From contig NC_092795.1 of NCBI RefSeq assembly GCF_918797505.1, positions 32,661,131 to 32,725,130 of the forward strand: DNA of 64,000 nucleotides, written 5' to 3'. This document shows positions 11,421 to 21,269 of this stretch, piece after piece; position 1 is the stretch's first letter, and each line of letters starts with the position of its first letter. The notes beneath the pieces are model-generated. The model was not told the origin of the DNA and ran no database searches. It was given only the letters and a program-made list of their open reading frames with translations. The translations under genes and the position numbers were made by a program. Source of the DNA: Bemisia tabaci. Taxonomy: Eukaryota > Arthropoda > Insecta > Hemiptera > Aleyrodidae.

Positions 11421-11719
11421 AGTGTGTCTACTAAAACAGGCTGGCCAAAAATCAGTACTTTTACAGTACTTTTTCAGTACATTCTCAAAAAATTCAGTAC
11501 CTCCTTAATAGAAAAATTCAGTACTTTTTCAGAACCTCCAATTGACAAAATTCTAAAAATTTCAAAAAATTTGAAATTGCGCCAAAAATGACAAAAAATT
11601 AAAAAAAAATCCGGACCTTTTTGCGGAATTTCCGCACTTTTTCAGTGCTTCCGGTCCGCCCTTAAAAAATCGGTACTATTTCCGGACTTTCGGGAAATTC
11701 CGGACTTGTAGACACCCTG
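11421..11719 (+). mobile_element. TCAGTAC-word element (family 1), complete
   Basis: Left AGTGTGTCTACTAAAACAGG, right CGGACTTGTAGACACCCTG. First half: repeated TCAGTACTTTTTCAGTAC words; middle: AAATTGCGCCAAAAATGACA; second half: CCGGAC/TTCCGG words. About 299 bp, with no protein-coding potential. Confidence 0.85.
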
Positions 11720-11739
11720 TACCTTAATACCGTCCCTCT

Positions 11740-12260
11740 TCCTGTGCTTACGGGCTGGCGGCCGGCCTGCGGGTAGGTCCACGGAGAGATACATCATAGT
11801 GGGCTCAAAAAATGAAAAAGCGCGCTCGGCCGCGGGCGCGGGGACAGCAATGCCATAAATAACACTCCAACTCGAAAGCACCGCGAGCCGTCGTGTCTGG
11901 TCGGGAAAATGCCCTCCCCTCCCCCCCCCCCCTTCCGCGGAGGAACTTGTGAATGGAGATGAGCTCTCGAATGGGACACGGATACTCGGCCGGCGGCGGC
12001 GGCGGTAATGACCGGAAGTGGGCGTGGCCCGGTAATAACCTCCTAATGGCCGGCCGGCGGGGGCTTAAACGCTCGAAATTTATTGAATGGCCCCGGTAAT
12101 GAAGTGAGCCGGTGACGAATTCGTCCGGATAATTGAAAATCCAACTTAATCTTATTAGGTTAGGATGCTCATCTCGGCCGCCACCGCGCGGTATTTTAAT
12201 GAAAATCCCACCCGAAATTGAGGTGAGACCCCCCCCCCCCCCCCCCGCCCTCCGGGCCAA
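11740..12260. other. GC-rich island with TAAT cores
   Basis: Contains GGCCGGCC palindromes, a GGC trinucleotide run at 11992-12005, two C-runs (11926-11939 and 12229-12246) and many TAAT/ATTA and CCATAAA sites between them. Open frames on both strands lack domains. Possible regulatory element, by composition only. Confidence 0.25.
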
Positions 12261-12441
12261 TGGAAATAGCGTTCCGTTTTCGAGCTTGGGTATCGTCGTG
12301 ACGCAATTGAAGTTTATGATTGTTGGTGAAAGATGGGACCTCAGTTCGCGCAGCTACAATATTTTCAGTGCCTATCGTGATTTTTGTATAAGTTGGAAAG
12401 AAAACTCAGATTTTCAGATTTTGACAGAAAACTCTCACTTG

Positions 12442-12786
12442 CACGGAGAAAAAAACCTCGTGCGTGGGACCCGAAGTTTAGGTCATATGGATCTCTGAAG
12501 TTTTCGAATTGAGCATCTGAACACATTAGGTATAGCTGACGAGGTTCGGATCACACATCTGAAACTTCAGTTCTTACATCTAAAGTACTTCCGATGTGAG
12601 AACCGAAGTTTTTCAGATGTGAAAATGAAAATCGAAGTACTTCAGATGTAAGAACTGAAGTTTTAGATGTGTGATCAAAACCTCAGCAGCTGGACCTAAA
12701 GTGTTCAGATGCTCAATCCGAAAACTTCAGAGATCCATAATATGACCTTAACTTCGGGTCCCACGCACGAAGTTTTTTTCTCCGTG
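12442..12786. mobile_element. Fold-back MITE with CACGGAGAAAAAAA ends
   Basis: CACGGAGAAAAAAACCTCGT at the left is inverted at the right as TTTTTTTCTCCGTG. Inside, GTGGGACCCGAAGTTTAGGT faces the same words reversed, and ATCTGAAACTTCAGTTCTTA faces TAAGAACTGAAGTTTTAGAT. About 345 bp. A single such end is also seen at 21389-21407. Confidence 0.85.
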
Positions 12787-12789
12787 TGG

Positions 12790-13520
12790 GTCCCAAAGGG
12801 CTGTCCAATTAGTATGTACGGCATTTTGGCCGATTTTTCACCCCCTCTCTTCTGGTAGGGCGCGTCTAGGACAAACTCTTACTCCCCTTTGAATTACGTG
12901 AGACTAAATGTCCCCCGCCCCCTTCCACCAAAATGTATAATGAAATCCCGGAAGAAGCCTGTAAAATAGCTTTAAAAATGTAATTTTACCGAAATATGTT
13001 ATTTTATTAATATGAGAGGCTTACGTTGAAGACTGAGCCCTCGGCCCTCCTCTCAAGACGCATGCGAGGCAAGCTTTTTGAGTCCACATAATGCCATTTC
13101 TTAGGTATTTGTGACTGGAAACAACTCTTTCTTGTTCCTGGATTTTGAATTATTTAAGAATAGGATAAAAGTTTTAAAGCTCAAGAAAGCAAACACCCTC
13201 GCAAAAGTCGCAGAGGAAAAAGGGGGAGCAGTCTTTGATATAATGATTGAGAAAATTTATGACGTGCGGCACTTTCTGAAGTAATATGGTTGATTTCGGG
13301 TGATGCATGATTAATGTCCTAGTAAAAGCGCTCCGATTCTGTTTCCATGAACTAATTCAAGCAGTAGAGCGACTTATAGATAATATATTCCAAGTGCGAA
13401 TTGTTGAACGCGTCCATTTCTACTGGAAAAAGACATACTTTGAAAAATCTCATCAATAGCCACCGAACCATACTTGGAACTCATCACTTCAAAGAACATG
13501 GTTACAGTATTTTTTAAAGT
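12790..13520. other. Unassigned sequence
   Basis: AT-rich, no conserved frame or element recognised. Confidence 0.4.
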
Positions 13521-13522
13521 TA

Positions 13523-13759
13523 CACGGAAAAAACTAAATTGCTGATTTAACAATTCAATTGCTAAAAAAAGTGACTGAAATATTTCAACGCAGATTTCAC
13601 AACAAAAAAAAATGCTTCTTTAACCAGTATTGTATAATGCTAATTTAACCAGGGGAGTGATTAAAGTAGCATTTTTTTGTTCTAAAATCTACATTGAAAC
13701 ATTGCAATCGCTTTTTTTAGCAATTGCATTGTTAAATCAGCAATTTAATTTTTTCCGTG
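13523..13759. mobile_element. Fold-back MITE with CACGGAAAAAA ends and TA target duplication
   Basis: Bounded by TA at 13521-13522 and 13760-13761. The left arm CACGGAAAAAACTAAATTGC pairs with the right arm ending AATTTTTTCCGTG. Inner words GATTTAACAATTCAATTGCT face AGCAATTGCATTGTTAAATC. 237 bp, non-coding; TA target implies a Tc1/mariner-type transposase in trans. Confidence 0.87.
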
Positions 13760-14258
13760 TAGGTATGACGAAAGAATAGATTTACAAAAATGACATCAAC
13801 AGGTTCAAATCATCTCGAGGTTGAAAAAAGTTCGCACTAAAATTCGTGATTCTTGATCCACTCACTCGTCCGTCAACCAGGTCTGAAAATTAAGTGACGC
13901 TTTCTTCAAACTACTTTGTTAAATTTGTACAAACCGTGAAAATACGATACGTTTTTGGTTAAACTTGGCAGCCAGATAAGCGTGCCCTTCCGGTTAGAGG
14001 CAAAGCGCCGCCGGCCGCTTAGTCCACCAAACACGCAGCTTATTAGACCCCGCCGGGGCCTCGGAAATTCGGGTGCCGCCTCGGCGTCCAAAAAGCTTAC
14101 CTCGGATTAGAGATAAGTAGGAGCTTTGTCAAACTTGTCTCTATATTTATCGGATACAAACGTGCTCTTACATTAAGAGGATACCGGGCGCGGGATTGGA
14201 TTTGAATTCACGTTGGTCGTCCGGTCGGCCCGCTGAGCACGTTATACGGGGTCTATAC

Positions 14259-14509
14259 TGCCGTGCTAAGGAAAAACGCCGTATGAACCTTCAGGCGTTG
14301 CCAAATTTCCTTGGATAAAACGCGAATTTCCTGGTAAATTTATGAATATTTTCCTCCCAATTTTTCAGATAATTTAGTCTGTAATTTTACCTAGAGATTC
14401 TGAAAATTTCAAGGAAAAATATTCACATCTTTCCTAAAAAATAAACACTTTATCGAAGGAAATTTGGCAACTCTCGAATGTTCATACGGCGTTCTTCTTT
14501 AGCACGGCA
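14259..14509. mobile_element. Fold-back element J (CGTGCTAAGGAAAAACGCCG), intact copy
   Basis: GCCGTGCTAAGGAAAAACGC at the left faces GTTCTTCTTTAGCACGGC at the right; CGTATGAACCTTCAGGCGTT faces TCTCGAATGTTCATACGGCG. Other copies: 31309-32063 (interrupted), 34550-34760 (decayed), 43230-45043 (interrupted right half) and 55069-55310. Confidence 0.82.
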
Positions 14510-14854
14510 ATATACTGCCGTGATAGGGAAGAGAGCAGTAAGTGCATTTCTGTATGAGCCGTGGTTAGCGCATTATTACTCTATATAAAGCTGCTGTTCC
14601 CACTCACTCTGCCCCCCCTAGATAAAAATTGGCCGAAGCGATTTCCTTTAAAATTGGTACACGCTTAGATATTGTAATGAGGAGTTGATTAAAATTATTC
14701 CCATTCAAATCCGCTGCCTCGGATGCCCGCAAGAGCGAAAAGTTATTTCTCCATATAGTATTACATTGGAGATACGCGGTTGTTTACGCGCATCGCGCCG
14801 AACAGGTTCAATCCTGTTGCGTGACGTCACTGCCTTACAGACGAAATATAAGGT

Positions 14855-15500
14855 TTTAGGAGGTATTTTTCAACGGATTTTCGTGAAAATCGGAATTCGG
14901 GGGTACTTTTCGACGGGAAACTCGAATTTTTGGTCAGATTTTCAAAATTTCAAAATCCAAGATGGCGGCCGTGGCCTAAAATGCTAAGTCGGCTCCTGTT
15001 ATATCGATTTTCGTGAAACTCGGTATCCAGGGGTATTTTTCGACGAGAAACTCGAATTTTTGGTCAGATTTTCAAAATTTCCAAATCCAAAAGATGGCGG
15101 CCGTGGCCTAAAATGCTAAGTCGGCTCCTGTTATATCGATTTTCGTGAAACTCGGTATCCAGGGGTATTTTTTGACGAGAAACTCGAATTTTTGGTCAGA
15201 TTTTCAAAATTTCCAAATCCAAGATGGCGGCCGTGGCCTAAAATGCTAAGTCGGCTCCTGTTATATCGATTTTCGTGAAACTCGGTATCCAGGGGTATTT
15301 TTCGACGAGAAACTCGAATTTTTGGTTAGATTTTCAAAATTTCAAAATCCAAGATGGCGGCCGTGGCCTAAAATGCTATATCGCTTCCTGATATCGATCG
15401 ATTTTTATGAAATTCGGTATTAGGAGGTGTATTTCGACGGAAAACTCGCATGTTTGGTCAGATTTTCAACATTTCCAAATCCAAGATGGCGGCCCTGCAC
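14855..15500 (+). repeat. Minisatellite, five ~130-bp units with AAGATGGCGGCC
   Basis: The sequence GATGGCGGCC recurs at 14961, 15093, 15223, 15353 and 15485, spaced 130-132 bases. Each unit also has GATTTTCGTGAAACTCGG, a GGGGTATTTTTCGACG stretch and TTGGTCAGATTTTCAAAATT. The middle units are almost identical; the outer ones have drifted. It lies directly upstream of a Helitron-type 3' end and may be internal to that Helitron. Confidence 0.88.
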
Positions 15501-15589
15501 GAAGACGCGGTCCGGACTCCTAGAACATCAATTTCTGCAAAAATTGGTGAAAAAGAAGATTAAGACATAGATGTTGTCTCCTCATTAAT

Positions 15590-15719
15590 GCTAAAAACCG
15601 TGCGGGGCGGTGGCGACTCGCGGAGCGAGTCGCAAGTTCGTCGCGAAGCGTAGAACTGGGGTCCAGGGGCACTCCCCGGCTAGACGTGTCAGCTCGCAAA
15701 GCGAGCTAATCACGACTAG
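15590..15719 (+). mobile_element. Helitron-type 3' terminus (hairpin plus CTAG)
   Basis: The hairpin AGCTCGCAAAGCGAGCT (15691-15707) is followed eight bases later by CTAG (15716-15719) and then T, the classic arrangement at Helitron 3' ends. Two more compact hairpins with GCGGAGC and GCGAAGC loops lie at 15613-15633 and 15642-15650. The matching 5' end was not found; it may lie before the 130-bp minisatellite. Confidence 0.6.
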
Positions 15720-16569
15720 TCTATACTATAAGCTCCGAGACCTCCTAATTTTGCGAAACTGGTGACGCTTAGTTCCAGCGTTCTACCGGGCCGATTTTCA
15801 TGATTTTTGCGGCTATCGACGGGCAATTGCCTCTAGATAAGCCAACTCTTTTCAGATTTTCAAAATATGGCCCAGGTTTTTTTATATTACGTGGTAAAGT
15901 TGCGAATTCTCCCATTTAAACAATGTAAATTTATACTTTTTGTCATAGTTCGTTTGAGCGTTCTACCGGGCCGATTTCCATGATTTTTGCGTAAATTGAC
16001 AGGTAATAGGCCCTAGATGAGCCCGCTGCAATCAGATTTTGGAAAAAGGACCCAGGTTTTTTTAAAATCACGTTATAAAAGTGAGTGAGTTTACAGAATG
16101 CTCCGGTACTGCTACCGCTATGCGCGGGAGGATGCGCAATGGTCGAGGAGGTTGCGCAGTAGCTGGGTAGCCTGCGCATCAGCTCTACACTTATCTACAC
16201 AAGATTCGCACGGCCGTTCTCACGTGGAGCGGTGGCCGAGTCGTCTAGGACATCGATTACGTCCACTTTGAACTCGGTGTGGGTTCGATCCCTGACCCCC
16301 GATATCTTAACTATAACCTGACTATCATAGTTCATTGTTTTACTGCAATATTTCATCAAGCAGTCATTCCAAAACGAGTCCTTTTAATTTTAAGGTAATT
16401 TTAAGTAAAGTTTAAAATTAAAGTATGCCCCATATCGTAATTTTTTAGGAAAAAAATAAAACTAACACTGACAGGAGGGTAAAAATAGGGCCGCGAAGCG
16501 GCCCATTGATGGCGCGGAGCGCCTTCAGGGGGTTGGGCCGCGTAGCGGCCAGGGGGCGTAGCCCCCTAG
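15720..16569 (+). mobile_element. Non-autonomous Helitron, copy 1
   Basis: Starts TCTATACTATAAGCTCC, a usual Helitron 5' end. It ends with stacked hairpins and CTAG at 16566-16569 followed by T. No Rep/helicase is encoded. Inside is a ~180-bp direct repeat (15773-15895 and 15953-16075, shared GTTCTACCGGGCCGATTT) and a tRNA-like stretch at 16229-16308. One reservation: the last hairpin overlaps the CTAG rather than standing about ten bases before it. Confidence 0.6.
16229..16308 (+). other. tRNA-like sequence inside Helitron (Pol III A/B-box pattern), copy 1
   Basis: GGTGGCCGAGTCGTCTAGG resembles a Leu/Ser-type D-arm with A box, and GGGTTCGATCCC is a B-box with a T-arm. The acceptor stem does not close and no clean anticodon arm is seen, so it is a tRNA-derived relic rather than a gene. 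Duplicate at 19005-19083. Confidence 0.45.
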
Positions 16570-17677
16570 TACTTTTATGTGTCTCGAGGTTCATCCCAGC
16601 ATGCACTTACTGTTCTCTTCGCTATCACGGGAGTGTAAAACTAGGAGGCTCTACTTCACGTTCGCTGTGCAGCGGGAGTTACCCGCCGGAATCTCAAAAT
16701 CCAATTTTTGAGATGCGGCTTGACAAAACTCACTGTACTGCGAAGTTTGGCTTCGTGAACTAAGATCCCATTTTCCTTGGACGGCCACGAATGGAGCACT
16801 AAGCAGGGTCAAAAATCAGCCTGATAAATTCGACAAATACAGGACACCCTTCTATATATGGGCGGATCCAAGGGGGAGCGTAGGTAAAACGTACCAGAAA
16901 TTAACATTTTCGACTGACGTCCTTTAGGGCGCTTGAGAGGGCGCTAAAAATGTTTTTAAAATTTTTCCAAAAGACATTCCTCATTTGCACACCTCATAGC
17001 ACGTTTTGAGACCTGGGGAGCTTAACTTTTCTCAAATTTCAAAAATAAGGGACACCCTAACGTACGCCCTCCTCCCCTACGTTCGCCCGAAAAAAGGGAG
17101 GTAGAAAAAGGGAGGAAATAGAAAAGGATGGTACGGAGTAAAGAAGAAGGAAGGGACGTTGATATTTGGTGATTATTTATGACAAATTTACTTGAACTGC
17201 ATATTAGGTGCTTTAAACTTCCTAAAATTCTCCGAGGGAAGCCCTCCGGTCATCTCCCCCCCCCCCCTCCCCCCGAAATGTTTGGATCCGTCTTCGTCTC
17301 AACCCCATCTGCAAAGTTAGTGGAGGTTTCAAGACCGTCGGATTTGGATTCCTTGGGCTTACTTGCCTTTCACCGGATCCCTACGCCAATTTAGCTACAT
17401 ACTTATTCGAAGGAGAGCCCGTCTCGTCCCCCAATTAAAAGGTCAGTATTTCGGTCAGGGATGGGCTGATTAAGAGCTTCTTGGTATTGATGTCGGTCAA
17501 AATTCTTCGTGCTTCCTAATTCTGATGAAATAAAGAAAGTCCTGCTTTTCATAGGAAGGATCCCCCTCATTTTATCCCCTAAAGAGGCCAAGGAGAAGGG
17601 GTCTTCGAGATTATGAAATTCGGATTCCTTGAGGTCAATTCCGGTGGAGAATGATGAGAAAAAATGAAAAGGTCCCG

Positions 17678-17763
17678 GAGTGAAATTCCCTGACTTTTCA
17701 GGGTAAGGCCAAAGTCCCTGACTTTTCCAGGTTTTTACTTCCTTTTCAAGAGGTGTCACCCTG
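17678..17763 (-). mobile_element. CTGACTTTTC-word element fragment (duplicated at 20452-20537)
   Basis: The minus strand begins CAGGGTGACACCTCTTGAAA and continues with CCTGGAAAAGTCAGGGAC words. It is truncated after about 86 bases. Confidence 0.6.
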
Positions 17764-17917
17764 CTTCAGCACCGCGGAGCAGGGTGAGCGTTGGATCGTG
17801 TTCAAGGGCTTGAAGCTCGAAAGCTCCCTCGCTCTCGATTGCACCGAAAACTAACAAAAGCTTCGTGGAAAATCTCGCGGATGAGTCGACGGTTGCGCCG
17901 TCTCGAGTCAATAAAAT

Positions 17918-18087
17918 CAGTGGCGTGGCGTGAATTGCGATGTATCGATTGTTATGCCATTTGAACCTATGGTAAAGAATCGATTGTTAAGGTGTTCGCT
18001 GCGGACACCCTGTTTATCGATTATTTTCCATAGGTTTAAATGACAGATCAATCGATAAATAGCAAAGCACGCGACGCCACGCCACTG
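17918..18087. mobile_element. hAT-type MITE, unit-1 copy, with 8-bp target duplication
   Basis: CAGTGGCGTGGCGTGAATTG at the left and CGCGACGCCACGCCACTG at the right. Flanked by AATAAAAT at 17910-17917 and 18088-18095. The 8-bp duplication and CAGTGGCG ends fit the hAT superfamily. The centre pairs AAGAATCGATTGTTAAGGTG with the inverted words around CACCCTGTTTATCGATTATT. Confidence 0.85.
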
Positions 18088-18495
18088 AATAAAATCCATC
18101 CCGATTCCGGGAGTCGGGGATTGAGTGCCTTATTGAAACGCCTCTCATCAGTCCCCATTTCAGAGGGAGCTTTGGGCTGGGCATGGGAAAGCACTTCAGG
18201 AAGCCGGAAGCTGTGGTTGGATTAAAACCTGTAGCCGATACCGGAGGCGACTTTTGAGCCGGCCATCCGGCCAATTGATTATTTCCACCCCTCAAGTTGG
18301 ACGTAGATCGCTCAGTGGCCTTTCAAGTGTTACGTGAGGTATTTTAGCAGCTTTCGATCTCGCCTCCCGCTGCTTGTATGGCACCCGTAAGACAGCCCCT
18401 TACCCCCTTCTTACGTAAAATTGGCTTGACCCTCTGCCCCCTTAATTTTCCAGAAAGTAACTGAGAAAGCCTCATAAATAGATGGAAAAAATGTA

Positions 18496-19343
18496 TCTAT
18501 ACTATAAGCTCCGAGACCTCCTAATTTTGCGAAACTGGTGACGCTTAGTTCCAGCGTTCTACCGGGCCGATTTTCATGATTTTTGCGGCTATCGACGGGC
18601 AATTGCCTCTAGATAAGCCAACTCTTTTCAGATTTTCAAAATATGGCCCAGGTTTTTTTATATTACGTGGTAAAGTTGCGAATTCTCCCATTTAAACAAT
18701 GTAAATTTATACTTTTTGTCATAGTTCGTTTGAGCGTTCTACCGGGCCGATTTCCATGATTTTTGCGTAAATTGACAGGTAATAGGCCCTAGATGAGCCC
18801 GCTGCAATCAGATTTTGGAAAAAGGACCCAGGTTTTTTTAAAATCACGTTATAAAAGTGAGTGAGTTTACAGAATGCTCCGGTACTGCTACCGCTATGCG
18901 CGGGAGGATGCGCAATGGTCGAGGAGGTTGCGCAGTAGCTGGGTAGCCTGCGCATCAGCTCTACACTTATCTACACAAGATTCGCACGGCCGTTCTCACG
19001 TGGAGCGGTGGCCGAGTCGTCTAGGACATCGATTACGTCCACTTTGAACTCGGTGTGGGTTCGATCCCTGACCCCGATATCTTAACTATAACCTGACTAT
19101 CATAGTTCATTGTTTTACTGCAATATTTCATCAAGCAGTCATTCCAAAACGAGTCCTTTTAATTTTAAGGTAATTTTAAGTAAAGTTTAAAATTAAAGTA
19201 TGCCCCATATCGTAATTTTTTAGGAAAAAAATAAAACTAACACTGACAGGAGGGTAAAAATAGGGCCGCGAAGCGGCCCATTGATGGCGCGGAGCGCCTT
19301 CAGGGGGTTGGGCCGCGTAGCGGCCAGGGGGCGTAGCCCCTAG
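18496..19343 (+). mobile_element. Non-autonomous Helitron, copy 2
   Basis: Same structure as copy 1, with 5' TCTATACTATAAGC after host A and CTAG at 19340-19343. The terminal hairpin reads GGGGGCGTAGCCCC, one C shorter. Confidence 0.6.
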
Positions 19344-20691
19344 TACTTTTATGTGTCTCGAGGTTCATCCCAGCATGCACTTACTGTTCTCTTCGCTATC
19401 ACGGGAGTGTAAAACTAGGAGGCTCTACTTCACGTTCGCTGTGCAGCGGGAGTTACCCGCCGGAATCTCAAAATCCAATTTTTGAGATGCGGCTTGACAA
19501 AACTCACTGTACTGCGAAGTTTGGCTTCGTGAACTAAGATCCCATTTTCCTTGGACGGCCACGAATGGAGCACTAAGCAGGGTCAAAAATCAGCCTGATA
19601 AATTCGACAAATACAGGACACCCTTCTATATATGGGCGGATCCAAGGGGGAGCGTAGGTAAAACGTACCAGAAATTAACATTTTCGACTGACGTCCTTTA
19701 GGGCGCTTGAGAGGGCGCTAAAAATGTTTTTAAAATTTTTCCAAAAGACATTCCTCATTTGCACACCTCATAGCACGTTTTGAGACCTGGGGAGCTTAAC
19801 TTTTCTCAAATTTCAAAAATAAGGGACACCCTAACGTACGCCCTCCTCCCCTACGTTCGCCCGAAAAAAGGGAGGTAGAAAAAGGGAGGAAATAGAAAAG
19901 GATGGTACGGAGTAAAGAAGAAGGAAGGGACGTTGATATTTGGTGATTATTTATGACAAATTTACTTGAACTGCATATTAGGTGCTTTAAACTTCCTAAA
20001 ATTCTCCGAGGGAAGCCCTCCGGTCATCTCCCCCCCCCCCCTCCCCCCGAAATGTTTGGATCCGTCTTCGTCTCAACCCCATCTGCAAAGTTAGTGGAGG
20101 TTTCAAGACCGTCGGATTTGGATTCCTTGGGCTTACTTGCCTTTCACCGGATCCCTACGCCAATTTAGCTACATACTTATTCGAAGGAGAGCCCGTCTCG
20201 TCCCCCAATTAAAAGGTCAGTATTTCGGTCAGGGATGGGCTGATTAAGAGCTTCTTGGTATTGATGTCGGTCAAAATTCTTCGTGCTTCCTAATTCTGAT
20301 GAAATAAAGAAAGTCCTGCTTTTCATAGGAAGGATCCCCCTCATTTTATCCCCTAAAGAGGCCAAGGAGAAGGGGTCTTCGAGATTATGAAATTCGGATT
20401 CCTTGAGGTCAATTCCGGTAGAGAATGATGAGAAAAAATGAAAAGGTCCCGGAGTGAAATTCCCTGACTTTTCAGGGTAAGGCCAAAGTCCCTGACTTTT
20501 CCAGGTTTTTACTTCCTTTTCAAGAGGTGTCACCCTGCTTCAGCACCGCGGAGCAGGGTGAGCGTTGGATCGTGTTCAAGGGCTTGAAGCTCGAAAGCTC
20601 CCTCGCTCTCGATTGCACCGAAAACTAACAAAAGCTTCGTGGAAAATCTCGCGGATGAGTCGACGGTTGCGCCGTCTCGAGTCAATAAAAT

Positions 20692-20861
20692 CAGTGGCGT
20701 GGCGTGAATTGCGATGTATCGATTGTTATGCCATTTGAACCTATGGTAAAGAATCGATTGTTAAGGTGTTCGCTGCGGACACCCTGTTTATCGATTCTTT
20801 TCCGTAGGTTTAAATGACAGATCAATCGATAAATAGCAAAGCACGCGACGCCACGCCACTG
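20692..20861. mobile_element. hAT-type MITE, unit-2 copy
   Basis: Identical position in unit 2, with the same AATAAAAT duplication. It differs from the unit-1 copy in the right half (TTATCGATTCTTTTCCGTAG against TTATCGATTATTTTCCATAG). Confidence 0.85.
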
Positions 20862-21269
20862 AATAAAATCCATCCCGATTCCGGGAGTCGGGGATTGAGT
20901 GCCTTATTGAAACGCCTCTCATCAGTCCCCATTTCAGAGGGAGCTTTGGGCTGGGCATGGGAAAGCACTTCAGGAAGCCGGAAGCTATGGTTGGATTAAA
21001 ACCTGTAGCCGATACCAGAGGCGACTTTTGAGCCGGCCATCCGGCCAATTGATTATTTCCACCCCTCAAGTTGGACGTAGATCGCTCAGTGGCCTTTCAA
21101 GTGTTACGTGAGGTATTTTAGCAGCTTTCGATCTCGCCTCCCGCTGCTTGTATGGCACCCGTAAGACAGCCCCTTACCCCCTTCTTACGTAAAATTGGCT
21201 TGACCCTCTGCCCCCTTAATTTTCCAGAAAGTAACTGAGAAAGCCTCATAAATAGATGGAAAAAATGTA

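Larger units (their letters stand above)
15720..18495 (+). repeat. Tandem duplication, unit 1 (2,776 bp)
   Basis: Runs from the Helitron 5' end TCTATACT to ATGGAAAAAATGTA and is followed without a break by unit 2. Contents: Helitron (to 16569), 1.35 kb of unassigned sequence with a C-run at 17258, a CTGACTTTTC-family fragment (17678-17763), an hAT-type MITE (17918-18087) and unassigned sequence. Differences from unit 2 are scattered single bases and one-base indels. Confidence 0.95.
18496..21269 (+). repeat. Tandem duplication, unit 2 (2,774 bp)
   Basis: Begins again exactly at TCTATACT (18496), preceded by A, and ends ATGGAAAAAATGTA at 21269, followed by T. Offsets against unit 1 fall from 2,776 to 2,774 because of two one-base deletions, in the C-run of the tRNA-like part and in the final Helitron hairpin. 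Confidence 0.95.
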
